Assembly: GCF_014196055.1 (NCBI RefSeq) | Contig: NZ_JACICY010000003.1 | Span: 310,001-374,000 of the forward strand | DNA from: Novosphingobium hassiacum | GTDB taxonomy: Bacteria; Pseudomonadota; Alphaproteobacteria; Sphingomonadales; Sphingomonadaceae | Length of the DNA: 64,000 nt | Reading direction: 5' to 3' | Shown here: in pieces, positions 19,211-27,376 of the stretch | Layout of the letters: every line of letters starts with the position of its first letter | How positions within the stretch are numbered: position 1 is the stretch's first letter | Notes under the pieces: model-generated | Databases searched by the model: none | Told to the model about the DNA's origin: nothing | The model's input: only the letters and a program-made list of their open reading frames with translations | Position numbers and translations under genes: made by a program

Positions 19211-20620
19211 TCAGTCGCCAGTCAGTATGCGATCGACCAGTTGCTTCACCGTCGGGGTGAAGTTGTTGGAATAGAACGGATCCTGCTTGAAGCGGTACGC
19301 CGCGTGGCCTGCGAACATCAGGTTGCGGTCGATGTCGCCACCATGCGCGATGTCCTGCAATGTCTTCTGGATGCAGAAGCTGCGCGGATCGGCAAGCCGC
19401 CCCGTCGTGTAATCGTCGTGATCCTTCCACGACGAGAAGCCGCAGTGCGACAGACAGCCCATGCAGTCCTTCTGGTCCTGCTGGATTTCGCCGCGTTCCT
19501 CGGGGGTTACGAACACCACCGTATCGTCGGGCGTGCGCAGCGCATGGGTGAAGCCCGCCCCGAACCACGCGCGTGCGCGGTCGAGATCCTTGGGCGTAAC
19601 CCAGAAGTTCTTGCCCTTCACCCCGACGTCGAGCTGAACGGTGTGTTCGCCCGCAGCAACCTTCGAATAAGGAATCTGGCGCTCCGACCGCGCTTCGAGC
19701 GCGCGCAGGAACGGATTGATCACGGCCGATGAGTAGAACCCTGTCGGCGAGAACTTGTGCAACAGCACGTCGCCCGGATTGAGCGTCCGCAGATGGTCCT
19801 TCCACCCCTGCGGGATCGGGCTTTCCTCGGTCAGCAAGGGCCGCGTACCGAACTGGAACACGATCGAGCCCAGTTCGGGATTGTCGATCCAGTCGTTCCA
19901 CTCGCGCAGGAACCACACGCCGCCGGCCATCACGATTGGCACGTCGTCGGAAATGCCCTCTGCGCGCATCGTGTCGCGCAGCACCTTGACGCGCGGATAG
20001 GGGGCTTCGGGCTTCCTGGGGTCCTCGGCGTTCGACAGGCCGTTATGACCGCCAGCCAGCCACGGGTCTTCGTAGACCACCGCACCCAGTAATTCAGGCA
20101 CCTTGTGATAGGCCCGCTTCCACAGCGCCCGGAACGCGCGACCCGATGATACGATCGGCAGGTAATGCACGTTGAACCGGGCCGCGATTTCGGAAAGCTT
20201 GTAAGGCATGCCCGCGCCGCAGGTCACGCCCGTCACCAGCCCGCGCGTCTGGTCCAGAACTGCTTCCAGGATCGGCTGCGCACCGCCCATTTCCCACAGC
20301 ACATTGATATTGATCGCGCCCTTGCCGCCCGAAATCTCGTGAGCGCGCTTCACCTGCTCGACCGCACCGTCGATGGCATAGACGATCAGTTGCTCGTGGC
20401 GCTCCTTGCGGGTCAGCGCATCATAAACCTGTGGAACGATCTTGCCTTCAGCATCGTAGCTGTCGGCATTGACCGCGCTGACCGTCCCGATGCCACCGGC
20501 CGCAGCCCATGCGCCCGAACTCATATGGTTTGTCGCGGCCACGCCCTTGCCGCCCTCAACCAGTGGCCAGACTTCGCGGCCACCATAGAGTATCGGCTTC
20601 AACCCCTTGAACGAAGACAT
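19211..20620 (-). CDS. nitronate monooxygenase family flavoprotein
   Basis: A 469-residue TIM-barrel FMN enzyme of the nitronate monooxygenase (2-nitropropane dioxygenase-like) family: AAAGGIGTVSAVNADSY near the N-terminus, GVTCGAGMPYKLSEIAARFN and VPIVMAGGVWFLREW for flavin/phosphate binding. These enzymes oxidise alkyl nitronates such as propionate-3-nitronate; some relatives do other chemistry. The C-terminal 100 residues carry a cysteine group not needed for that reaction (KDCMGCLSHCGFSSW and RSFCIQK). The start at 20618-20620 (MSSFKGLKP) has AAAGGGAA upstream. The methyltransferase gene ends 10 bases before it. Confidence 0.82.
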   Translation of the reverse strand: MSSFKGLKPILYGGREVWPLVEGGKGVAATNHMSSGAWAAAGGIGTVSAVNADSYDAEGKIVPQVYDALTRKERHEQLIVYAIDGAVEQVKRAHEISGGKGAININVLWEMGGAQPILEAVLDQTRGLVTGVTCGAGMPYKLSEIAARFNVHYLPIVSSGRAFRALWKRAYHKVPELLGAVVYEDPWLAGGHNGLSNAEDPRKPEAPYPRVKVLRDTMRAEGISDDVPIVMAGGVWFLREWNDWIDNPELGSIVFQFGTRPLLTEESPIPQGWKDHLRTLNPGDVLLHKFSPTGFYSSAVINPFLRALEARSERQIPYSKVAAGEHTVQLDVGVKGKNFWVTPKDLDRARAWFGAGFTHALRTPDDTVVFVTPEERGEIQQDQKDCMGCLSHCGFSSWKDHDDYTTGRLADPRSFCIQKTLQDIAHGGDIDRNLMFAGHAAYRFKQDPFYSNNFTPTVKQLVDRILTGD

Positions 20621-20630
20621 TAATTCCCTT

Positions 20631-21389
20631 TCAGCGCCCCTGTGCATCAGCACTCTTGGCGGGCTTCAATCGGCAAGGCCTGATGCTGCCAGGCTCGGGC
20701 CGCGTCGGCGCGGCGACGAACTGCGCATAGTACCCTGCTATTTCCGGCTTACGGTGAAATTCATCCAAGCGAAAGCCCACAGCCTCCATCTCGCAGATCA
20801 GCAAGGCAGGCGGTATCCCGTGCTGGTCGGTTGATCTGTCGACGTCTACAACGACCACGCGGCCACCGGGTTTCAACGAAGGCCACACGCGCCAGGCGAA
20901 GGCATAGGGCTCGGTGACCTCATGGTACATGTGCACCATGAACACACGATCGAAGCTTCGCTCCGGCAATCGCGGATCGTCGGGCGAACCGGGCTTGATC
21001 GAGACGTTGTCCAGCCGATCCTTTTCGACACGCGATCCCAGCCGTCGCAGCGCATCGCCATCGATGTCCTGCGCCAGCACGCGCCCCTTCGCACCGACCC
21101 GCTCTGCCAGTCGGACCGTATAATATCCCTCGCCCGCGCCGATGTCGGCCACGCTCGCCCCCGGCTTGACCGCTGCGAGATCCATCACCGTGTTGGCCTC
21201 GTTGCGGTCGTCACGATCGCGCTCGGTCGAAAAACTATTCCCGCCCAGCTTCGAAATGGGGCGGTCGGCCTTGGGAAACGCGCGCGCGGTATCGGACCGG
21301 TTATCCTTGGGTGCGGGCTTGCAGGCAGCCACGGCGAAGGATGCCAGCACCGCCAGCGTGATTGAGCGGAAGGCCAGCGGCCCCGTCAA
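20631..21389 (-). CDS. predicted lipoprotein/exported class I SAM-dependent methyltransferase
   Basis: About 252 residues. The N-terminus has a lipoprotein-like signal (ITLAVLASFAVAACKPAP, lipobox cysteine about residue 21). It is followed by a Rossmann methyltransferase core: VADIGAGEGYYTVRLAERVG (SAM site), VLAQDIDGDALRRL, FDRVFMVHMYHEV and a GGRVVVVDVDRS strand. The TTG start (21387-21389) overlaps the prfB stop as TTGA, so it is coupled to prfB. A SAM enzyme outside the cytoplasm would lack cofactor, so either the signal is not used or the domain is non-catalytic. It is not PrmC, having no NPPY motif. Confidence 0.8.
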   Translation of the reverse strand: MTGPLAFRSITLAVLASFAVAACKPAPKDNRSDTARAFPKADRPISKLGGNSFSTERDRDDRNEANTVMDLAAVKPGASVADIGAGEGYYTVRLAERVGAKGRVLAQDIDGDALRRLGSRVEKDRLDNVSIKPGSPDDPRLPERSFDRVFMVHMYHEVTEPYAFAWRVWPSLKPGGRVVVVDVDRSTDQHGIPPALLICEMEAVGFRLDEFHRKPEIAGYYAQFVAAPTRPEPGSIRPCRLKPAKSADAQGR

Positions 21390-22513
21390 TCGTCGTCCTC
21401 CACCGTCACCTTTTCGCCGGTCACCCGCTGCGACAGCGCAGCCGCCATGAACGGATCGAGCGCGCCGTCGAGCACCTCGCTCGGGTTGGTCGAAACCACA
21501 CCGGTGCGCAGGTCCTTGATCTGCTGATAGGGTTGCAGCACGTAGGACCGGATCTGGTGGCCCCAGCCGATCTCGGTCTTGGCGGCATATTCGCCGCTGG
21601 CTGCAGCTTCGCGCTTGGCCAGTTCCGCCTCGTATATCCGCGCCTTCAGCATGCCCATCGCGGTCGCGCGATTCTTGTGCTGCGAACGGTCGTTCTGGCT
21701 GGCGACGATGATCCCGGTCGGCACGTGGGTGATGCGCACCGCCGAATCGGTGGTGTTGACGTGCTGGCCGCCCGCACCCGATGCCCGGTAGGTGTCGATC
21801 TTGAGGTCGGACGGGTTGATCTCGACTTCGATGTTGTCGTCGATCTCGGGATAGACCCAAACCGAGCTGAACGAGGTGTGCCGGCGCGCCGAACTGTCAT
21901 AGGGGCTGATCCGCACCAGCCGATGCACGCCGCTCTCGGTCTTGGCATAGCCGTAGGCGTTCTCGCCCTTGATCAGCAGCGTCGCGCTCTTGATCCCGGC
22001 GGCTTCGCCTGCGTGATAATCGACCAGTTCGACCTTGTAACCGTGGCGTTCGCCCCAGCGCGTGTACATCCGCTGGAGCATTTCGGCCCAGTCCTGGCTC
22101 TCGGTTCCGCCAGCGCCTGCGTGTACTTCAAGGAATGCATTGTTGGCATCGGCTTCGCCCGCCAGCAGCGCCTGGACCTTATCGTTGTCGGCCCGCTCGG
22201 CAAGCGCGGCGAGCGTCGCCAGACCTTCGTCGATGGTCGCCTGATCGTCTTCCATCTCGCCGAGTTCGACGAACTCGATCGCGTCGGCCATTTCCTGGCC
22301 GATTTGATTGACTGTGCCGATCGAGGCTTCCAGCCGCCTGCGCTCGCGCATGACTTCTTCGGCCTTGCGCGGATCGTCCCATAGCTTCGGGTCTTCGACA
22401 CGCGCGTTCAGTTCGTCGAGGCGGCGCACCGCGCGGTCCCAGTCGAGGAACTTGCGCACCAGCGCCAATGCGGCCTTGATGCGGTCGATATGGGCCTGCC
22501 CTTCGGCACGCAT
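21386..22513 (-). CDS. prfB: peptide chain release factor 2
   Basis: A 375-residue class I release factor for UAA/UGA. The GGQ motif that triggers peptide hydrolysis is in RASGAGGQHVNTTDSAVRI. The stop-codon recognition tripeptide region reads VRISPYDSSARRHTSF, that is SPY in place of SPF, a variant I believe is normal in alphaproteobacteria. The gene is one uninterrupted frame, so the programmed frameshift used in E. coli is absent. It follows the amidase-PBP1A genes in the order usual for alphaproteobacteria, with a peroxiredoxin gene in between. Confidence 0.96.
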   Translation of the reverse strand: MRAEGQAHIDRIKAALALVRKFLDWDRAVRRLDELNARVEDPKLWDDPRKAEEVMRERRRLEASIGTVNQIGQEMADAIEFVELGEMEDDQATIDEGLATLAALAERADNDKVQALLAGEADANNAFLEVHAGAGGTESQDWAEMLQRMYTRWGERHGYKVELVDYHAGEAAGIKSATLLIKGENAYGYAKTESGVHRLVRISPYDSSARRHTSFSSVWVYPEIDDNIEVEINPSDLKIDTYRASGAGGQHVNTTDSAVRITHVPTGIIVASQNDRSQHKNRATAMGMLKARIYEAELAKREAAASGEYAAKTEIGWGHQIRSYVLQPYQQIKDLRTGVVSTNPSEVLDGALDPFMAAALSQRVTGEKVTVEDDD

Positions 22514-22624
22514 GGCAATCTCACTCCCGGAAATTCAAACACGAACTACTGCCGCGCCGCTTAGCGTAGCGGGCAGGCATGTAAAGCCCAAGCGTCGTTT
22601 AGGTGCCCTGGCTCAGCAGGAACT

Positions 22625-23176
22625 TCAGCCCTTGCGGCCCTTCAGCCGCCGCACGGCATCGAGCGTAAGCTTGACGTGATCGCGATAATCCATGTCGGAA
22701 TGAACCAGCACCACCTTGCCGTCGCGCCCGATCACATAGCTCGTCCGCTTGGTCAGTCCCGTCGATTTGCCGCCGCGTACCAGATCGACGTCGTACGCCT
22801 TGATTACCGCAGGCGTTGCCGATGCCACCGCGAACTTGTCACGGCAGGCCTCGGTCGAGAACTTCTGCAGCGTCGCGATATCGTCGTTCGACATGCCGAC
22901 GACCGTCGCGCCAGCGGCCCTGAAATCCTTGTTCGCCTCGGCAAAGGCATGCGCTTCAAGCGTGCAGCCTTCGGTGAACGCTTTCGGATAGAAGTACAGC
23001 ACGACCGGCCCTTTTTCGAGCGCCTGCCTGAGCGAGAAGCTGAACGGCTTTCCCGCAAGCGCGCCGCTCGCGACGAACTCGGGCGCACGGGCCCCCTGTG
23101 CAAGCTCGGCAAAAGCGGGGGTCGCGGATACGACGGCGAAGGCTGCAACGGCAGCCGCGAAAGAGCGCAGGGTCAT
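22625..23176 (-). CDS. exported peroxiredoxin (AhpC/TSA, BCP-like)
   Basis: About 183 residues with an N-terminal signal peptide (RSFAAAVAAFAVVSATPAFA) and a thioredoxin-fold peroxiredoxin domain. The peroxidatic cysteine is in YPKAFTEGCTLEAHAF, five residues before a conserved helix; a second cysteine in STEACRDKFAVAS is the likely resolving residue. It would reduce peroxides in the periplasm, with an unknown electron donor. The ATG at 23174-23176 is used; a TTG three codons upstream is possible. It sits between PBP1A and prfB on the same strand. Confidence 0.9.
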   Translation of the reverse strand: MTLRSFAAAVAAFAVVSATPAFAELAQGARAPEFVASGALAGKPFSFSLRQALEKGPVVLYFYPKAFTEGCTLEAHAFAEANKDFRAAGATVVGMSNDDIATLQKFSTEACRDKFAVASATPAVIKAYDVDLVRGGKSTGLTKRTSYVIGRDGKVVLVHSDMDYRDHVKLTLDAVRRLKGRKG

Positions 23177-23236
23177 GCTGGGCAAGCTATCAGATCGCGC
23201 GCACCACCGCCAATGCCTTTGCGGGCAAAGCGCGCA

Positions 23237-25783
23237 TCAGTAGATGCCGCCCTGCTCCTCCAGAAAGCCCTGCTCAGCCGGCGCATCGTTCTCGGCCCCT
23301 GCCGCGATTCCCCGTGCAGCGCGCGCCTTGCGCAAAGCATCGATCACCGCCTGCCGCGCGCTGACCTCGCCCGCCCGCGCGGTTCGCTTGGGCTCGGTGT
23401 CTGGCTTGAACGCCTCCCAGATGACCGAGGCCTTGGCCACATCATTCTCGGGCGTCCCGCCGAACACACGCTTGCCGGAAACACGGTCGATCTTCACCAT
23501 GCGCACGCCCTCAGGAACGCGGAACGGAATATCCTTCCAGCGGCCCTTGGTCTCGAGCACCAGCTGCTTGAACACGGGCGCAGCAATCCGTCCGCCCTGC
23601 GCATATCCGCCAAGACTGCGCGGCTGGTCATAGCCGATGTACACGCCCGCGATGATATCGGGCGACCCGCCGACGAACCACACGTTGGTCGGACCGGATG
23701 TCGTCCCGGTCTTGCCGAACAGCGGCAGGCCTAGATCGCGCAAGTTGACGGCGGTCCCGCGGACCACCACGCCCTCGAGCATGTGCACGACCTGATAGGC
23801 GGTCCGCGGATCGATCACCTGCCGGCCCGTAGGCTTGAAGCGGGGCATCGGCTTGCCGTCCCACTGCGCCATGCTGCACCCGTCGCAACGCCGGTTGTCG
23901 CCGCGCCAGATCACCTTGCCGTTGCGATCCTGCACATAGTCGACCAGCGTCGGTTGGTGCTGGCGGCCCTGATTGGCCAGCGCGGCGTAGGCGTTGACCA
24001 TCTTGAGCACGGTCGTATCGCCAGCGCCCAATGCCATCGACAGGTAGGGCTCGTAATCGCCCACGCCTGCCGCCTTGATCGTGCGCACGACCTTGTCCAT
24101 GCCCACGTCGTTGGCAACGCGCACGGTCATCAGGTTGCGCGATTGCTCGAGCCCCCAACGCATTGTGTGGCTGCCCGAACCGCCTTCATTGCCGAAGTTG
24201 CGGAAGCACTTCTCGCCCAGCGCCGCGCCCTGATAGACGCAGAACGTCCCATCCACGACCATCGAGGCGGGCGTCATCCCGTTATCGAGTGCGGTCGCAT
24301 AGACGAACGGCTTGATCGTCGATCCTGGCTGGCGGTTGGCCTGCGTCGCGCGATTGAACGATCCCAGTCGCGCATCGAATCCGCCCTGCATGGCCAGCAC
24401 GCGTCCGCTCTGCGGGTCTTCCACAACCATCCCGCCCGAAACTTCCGGCACCGTCCGCACCGCATAAGTGGTCGCATTCACCGGAGCCAACGCGGTGATG
24501 TCGCCTGCCCGGATGTTGTCGGGCAGGCCGATGAGGCTTGCCGTCTTGCCATCGGCAAACCCGACCTCGCCGCTCGATCCGCTACGCGACAGCAGCACGC
24601 CGGTGCGCCAGTCCTTGTAGTTGATCGAGATGTTGCTGGTGATCAGCTGCGTCTGCCAGTTGCCATCCGAAAGGTCGATATGTGCAATCGGGCCATGCCA
24701 CGCGCGTCCGCCACCGTAGCGCAACAGCCCCGCCCGCAACGAATTCTGCGCCGCCGTCTGCAACTGCGTGTCGAGCGAGGTACGCACCCACAACCCGCCC
24801 GCATAGACGCTGTGCGGGCCGTCCTCAGCCTTCTCGCCGAACTTCTCGATCAGCTGGCGGCGCACTTCCTCAAGAAAATAGCCTGCGTCCGCGGTATAGT
24901 TTTCGATCCGGCGCGGCTTGAGCCCCAGCGGCATGGCTTGTGCAGCCGATGCCTGCGCCCGCGTCGCCCAGCCATTGTCGACCATCTGATTGAGCACCCA
25001 GTTGCGCCGCTCGATCGCGGTCTGCTCGAACTTGGCGCGGCCATAGCGCTCAGGCGCCTTGGGCAGGATCGCCAGAAACGCCGCCTCGTGCAGCGCAAGA
25101 TCGCCGACGTCCTTGTCGAAATAGGCCCGCGCTGCTGCCTGTACGCCGAAGCTCTGCCGACCCAGCGGGATCTCGTTGAGGTATAGCTCGAGGATCTGCT
25201 GCTTGGTCAGCACGCCTTCGATCCGGCGCGCCAGGATCATTTCCTTGAGCTTGCGCGATATCGAATATTCATCGCCGATCAGGATGTTCTTGGCGACCTG
25301 CTGGGTGATCGTCGAGCCGCCCCTCGCCCGTTCGCCCGACCCGAATTTGGTCGCATAATCCACCACCGCGCCCGCGAAACCCAGATAATCGATGCCGCCA
25401 TGCGTCCAGAACGTCTTGTCCTCGGCCGAGAGGAACGCGTTGATCATCGGTTCGGGAAAATCGACGAAGCGCAGCTGCACGCGGCGTTCGCGGGCGTAGC
25501 TCGAAACGATCTCGCCATCGTTGCCGCGCACCATCGTCGGCAGCGGCGGCTGATATGTCAGCAGCTTGTCGGCGGACGGCATCGTGCGGATTACCGCGAC
25601 CCACAGCACGAACCACGCAACCAGAATCGCGGCGACCAGATAATTCGCCCAGCGGAACCGGCGGCTGGAGTGCCACTTGGCGCGATGCCACTGCGACACG
25701 CTCCGCCAGCTTGCGGACAGCCTCGCGCCAAGCCCTGCAAAAGGCGTTGCGAACCGGGATTGCGCTGGGGTCTCGTCGGCCAT
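23237..25783 (-). CDS. mrcA: penicillin-binding protein 1A (bifunctional peptidoglycan synthase)
   Basis: 848 residues: a short cytoplasmic N-terminus, one membrane helix (YLVAAILVAWFVLWVAVI), a GT51 glycosyltransferase domain (catalytic Glu in SAEDKTFWTHGG; GGSTITQQVAKN; LTKQQILELYLNEI) and a transpeptidase domain with SxxK in PGSTIKPFVYA, SxN as QSRNLMT and the KTG triad in FGKTGTTSGPTN. It polymerises glycan strands and cross-links peptides. The start at 25781-25783 (MADETPAQ) is preferred to 11 upstream codons. It lies directly downstream of the amidase gene. Confidence 0.96.
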   Translation of the reverse strand: MADETPAQSRFATPFAGLGARLSASWRSVSQWHRAKWHSSRRFRWANYLVAAILVAWFVLWVAVIRTMPSADKLLTYQPPLPTMVRGNDGEIVSSYARERRVQLRFVDFPEPMINAFLSAEDKTFWTHGGIDYLGFAGAVVDYATKFGSGERARGGSTITQQVAKNILIGDEYSISRKLKEMILARRIEGVLTKQQILELYLNEIPLGRQSFGVQAAARAYFDKDVGDLALHEAAFLAILPKAPERYGRAKFEQTAIERRNWVLNQMVDNGWATRAQASAAQAMPLGLKPRRIENYTADAGYFLEEVRRQLIEKFGEKAEDGPHSVYAGGLWVRTSLDTQLQTAAQNSLRAGLLRYGGGRAWHGPIAHIDLSDGNWQTQLITSNISINYKDWRTGVLLSRSGSSGEVGFADGKTASLIGLPDNIRAGDITALAPVNATTYAVRTVPEVSGGMVVEDPQSGRVLAMQGGFDARLGSFNRATQANRQPGSTIKPFVYATALDNGMTPASMVVDGTFCVYQGAALGEKCFRNFGNEGGSGSHTMRWGLEQSRNLMTVRVANDVGMDKVVRTIKAAGVGDYEPYLSMALGAGDTTVLKMVNAYAALANQGRQHQPTLVDYVQDRNGKVIWRGDNRRCDGCSMAQWDGKPMPRFKPTGRQVIDPRTAYQVVHMLEGVVVRGTAVNLRDLGLPLFGKTGTTSGPTNVWFVGGSPDIIAGVYIGYDQPRSLGGYAQGGRIAAPVFKQLVLETKGRWKDIPFRVPEGVRMVKIDRVSGKRVFGGTPENDVAKASVIWEAFKPDTEPKRTARAGEVSARQAVIDALRKARAARGIAAGAENDAPAEQGFLEEQGGIY

Positions 25784-25843
25784 CGCAGCGCCTCTAGCAC
25801 GCCCGCGCGTGGGCAAGCCAGTACCTCCGGCTGGAAAAACTGT

Positions 25844-26752
25844 TCAGGGCGCGCTGGTAACCAGGTTGGCGTCAGGTCCGGCAAGTGCAGGCGCCTGTCC
25901 CTCGGCCAGGAAAATCTCGATCGCCCGCGCAACCGAGCCGGAAAACTGCTCAAGCCAGCGGGGATCGCGCATCGACTGCGCATCCTCGACGTTGCTGATG
26001 TACCCGGCTTCGATCAGTGCCGAGGGCAGGTCGAGCGACTTCAGCACGATGAACGCCGCCTCACGCTGGGGTTGTTCATGGAACCGCACCGCGTCCCCGC
26101 CTTCGCGCACCACCAATTCGCCGAAGCGCTGCGAACGTCCGCGCATGTCGCGCCGGGCGAGATCAACGAGGATCGTGGAAACCACCGCGTTCTTGTCTGC
26201 CAGCTTCACCCCGTTCACAGTGTCGGCGCGATTTTCGCGTGCAGCCAGCGCCTCGGCCACAGAATCCGAAGCCTTGTCCGACAGAGTATAAACCGTTGCC
26301 CCTCGGGCAGTCGTTGATTGGGCCGCGTCGGCGTGAAGCGAGATGAACAGGTCGGCGCCCAGGCGCTGCGCGATGTCGGCACGTTCTTCCAGCACGAGAA
26401 AGCGGTCCTCGTCGCGTGTCAGCGCCACGCGGACGCGGCCACCGGCCAGCAGCGCATCCCGGACCGCCTTCGCCAGCATCAGCGTCGTGTTTTTCTCGCG
26501 CTCGCCGCCTTGCCCGCTTGCACCAGGATCGTGGCCGCCATGGCCCGCATCGATCACCACCAGCGGACGGCTTGCGTCGGGCGGTCCTTCCACCCTCGGC
26601 AGACCAATGCGTCCCTGACGGCCAGGCATCTCCAGCCGAACAACCTGATCGGGAAGAACGCGAGCAATCCCGGCAGAAAATGACGCCCACATCGCGATCC
26701 CAGCGAGCAGAACGCCCGCCAGGAATGCCGCAAGGGTGCCCCGGTCCGTCAT
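25844..26752 (-). CDS. N-acetylmuramoyl-L-alanine amidase (Amidase_3)
   Basis: 302 residues with an N-terminal membrane anchor or signal (GTLAAFLAGVLLAGIAMWAS) and a zinc amidase domain: VVIDAGHGGHDPGASG (first zinc His), the Glu in GEREKNTTLMLAK, the second His in FISLHADAAQ and a C-terminal LIEAGYISN. It cuts the bond between N-acetylmuramic acid and the stem peptide during septum splitting. No AMIN localisation domain is present, unlike E. coli AmiC. The start at 26750-26752 has a weak GAAG upstream. It is divergent from rne and upstream of PBP1A, the standard alphaproteobacterial arrangement. Confidence 0.93.
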   Translation of the reverse strand: MTDRGTLAAFLAGVLLAGIAMWASFSAGIARVLPDQVVRLEMPGRQGRIGLPRVEGPPDASRPLVVIDAGHGGHDPGASGQGGEREKNTTLMLAKAVRDALLAGGRVRVALTRDEDRFLVLEERADIAQRLGADLFISLHADAAQSTTARGATVYTLSDKASDSVAEALAARENRADTVNGVKLADKNAVVSTILVDLARRDMRGRSQRFGELVVREGGDAVRFHEQPQREAAFIVLKSLDLPSALIEAGYISNVEDAQSMRDPRWLEQFSGSVARAIEIFLAEGQAPALAGPDANLVTSAP

Positions 26753-27376
26753 CGCTTCAGATCCATCACCCCGGCCTATGCCCCGACCGGCTTGTCGCGG
26801 TCCAGCGGGAAATGCCGTCCGCGAGCCGCGCCTGATGGCGTACCGCCTCGTCATTGTTTTAATTGCTGGTTTGCAATTGGGGTGCTAGCACTCGTGCACC
26901 GGGGCAAGCCAGCACCGGCGCGATACCCGCCAAACCCGCCAATACGCGCAACAATCGCGCAGCGGACGGCAGGATCGAGCAGCTGGCGAATATCCCGTTC
27001 TCGTGGGGAAGTTGTTGCGCTCGCGCCTGTTCTCCACGCCACAAGGTTGATGCCGTGATGATGAGCTGCGTTTCGTTCCTGCCAGTCTGCCCCACCGGGG
27101 TGGCATCGGCTTGGACGGATTGCGGCGCGCGCATTTCGCCGCGAGTTGTCCTCACTGCAGACACAAACCAACCGCTGCCGGGCGGCGAGCGACAGGACGC
27201 GACAGGCACAAAGCCTACCGTCCCGACGCTCCGATCCGGCAAATCCGCATTCGCGCGCAACCACGGCATCCGGCCAGTCTCAGCACTGGTCACGCCGAAC
27301 AGCGCGCGCAAATCACAAACGATCCGCGCAAGCAACGCAGGGGTAACCCGGCGACGGCGCGGCTGGAGAATTTATA
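26753..27376. other. 624-base gene-free divergent region between the amidase gene and rne
   Basis: No convincing gene is seen on either strand. It should hold the amidase promoter (near the amidase end) and a long rne leader. An A+T-rich island at about 26855-26880 contains a perfect inverted repeat AATTGC-TGGTTT-GCAATT (26861-26878), and GGTGC...GCACC arms lie just after it at about 26880-26900. A GGAG lies nine bases before the rne start. A long, possibly autoregulatory RNase E leader is the family expectation, not something shown here. Confidence 0.6.

Noticed and set aside
20631..21389. The prfB-coupled methyltransferase as the release-factor glutamine methyltransferase PrmC
   Set aside because: No NPPY motif is present and the protein begins with a lipoprotein-type signal.
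21386..22513. Programmed +1 frameshift in prfB
   Set aside because: The gene is one continuous frame from ATG to stop with full-length homology.
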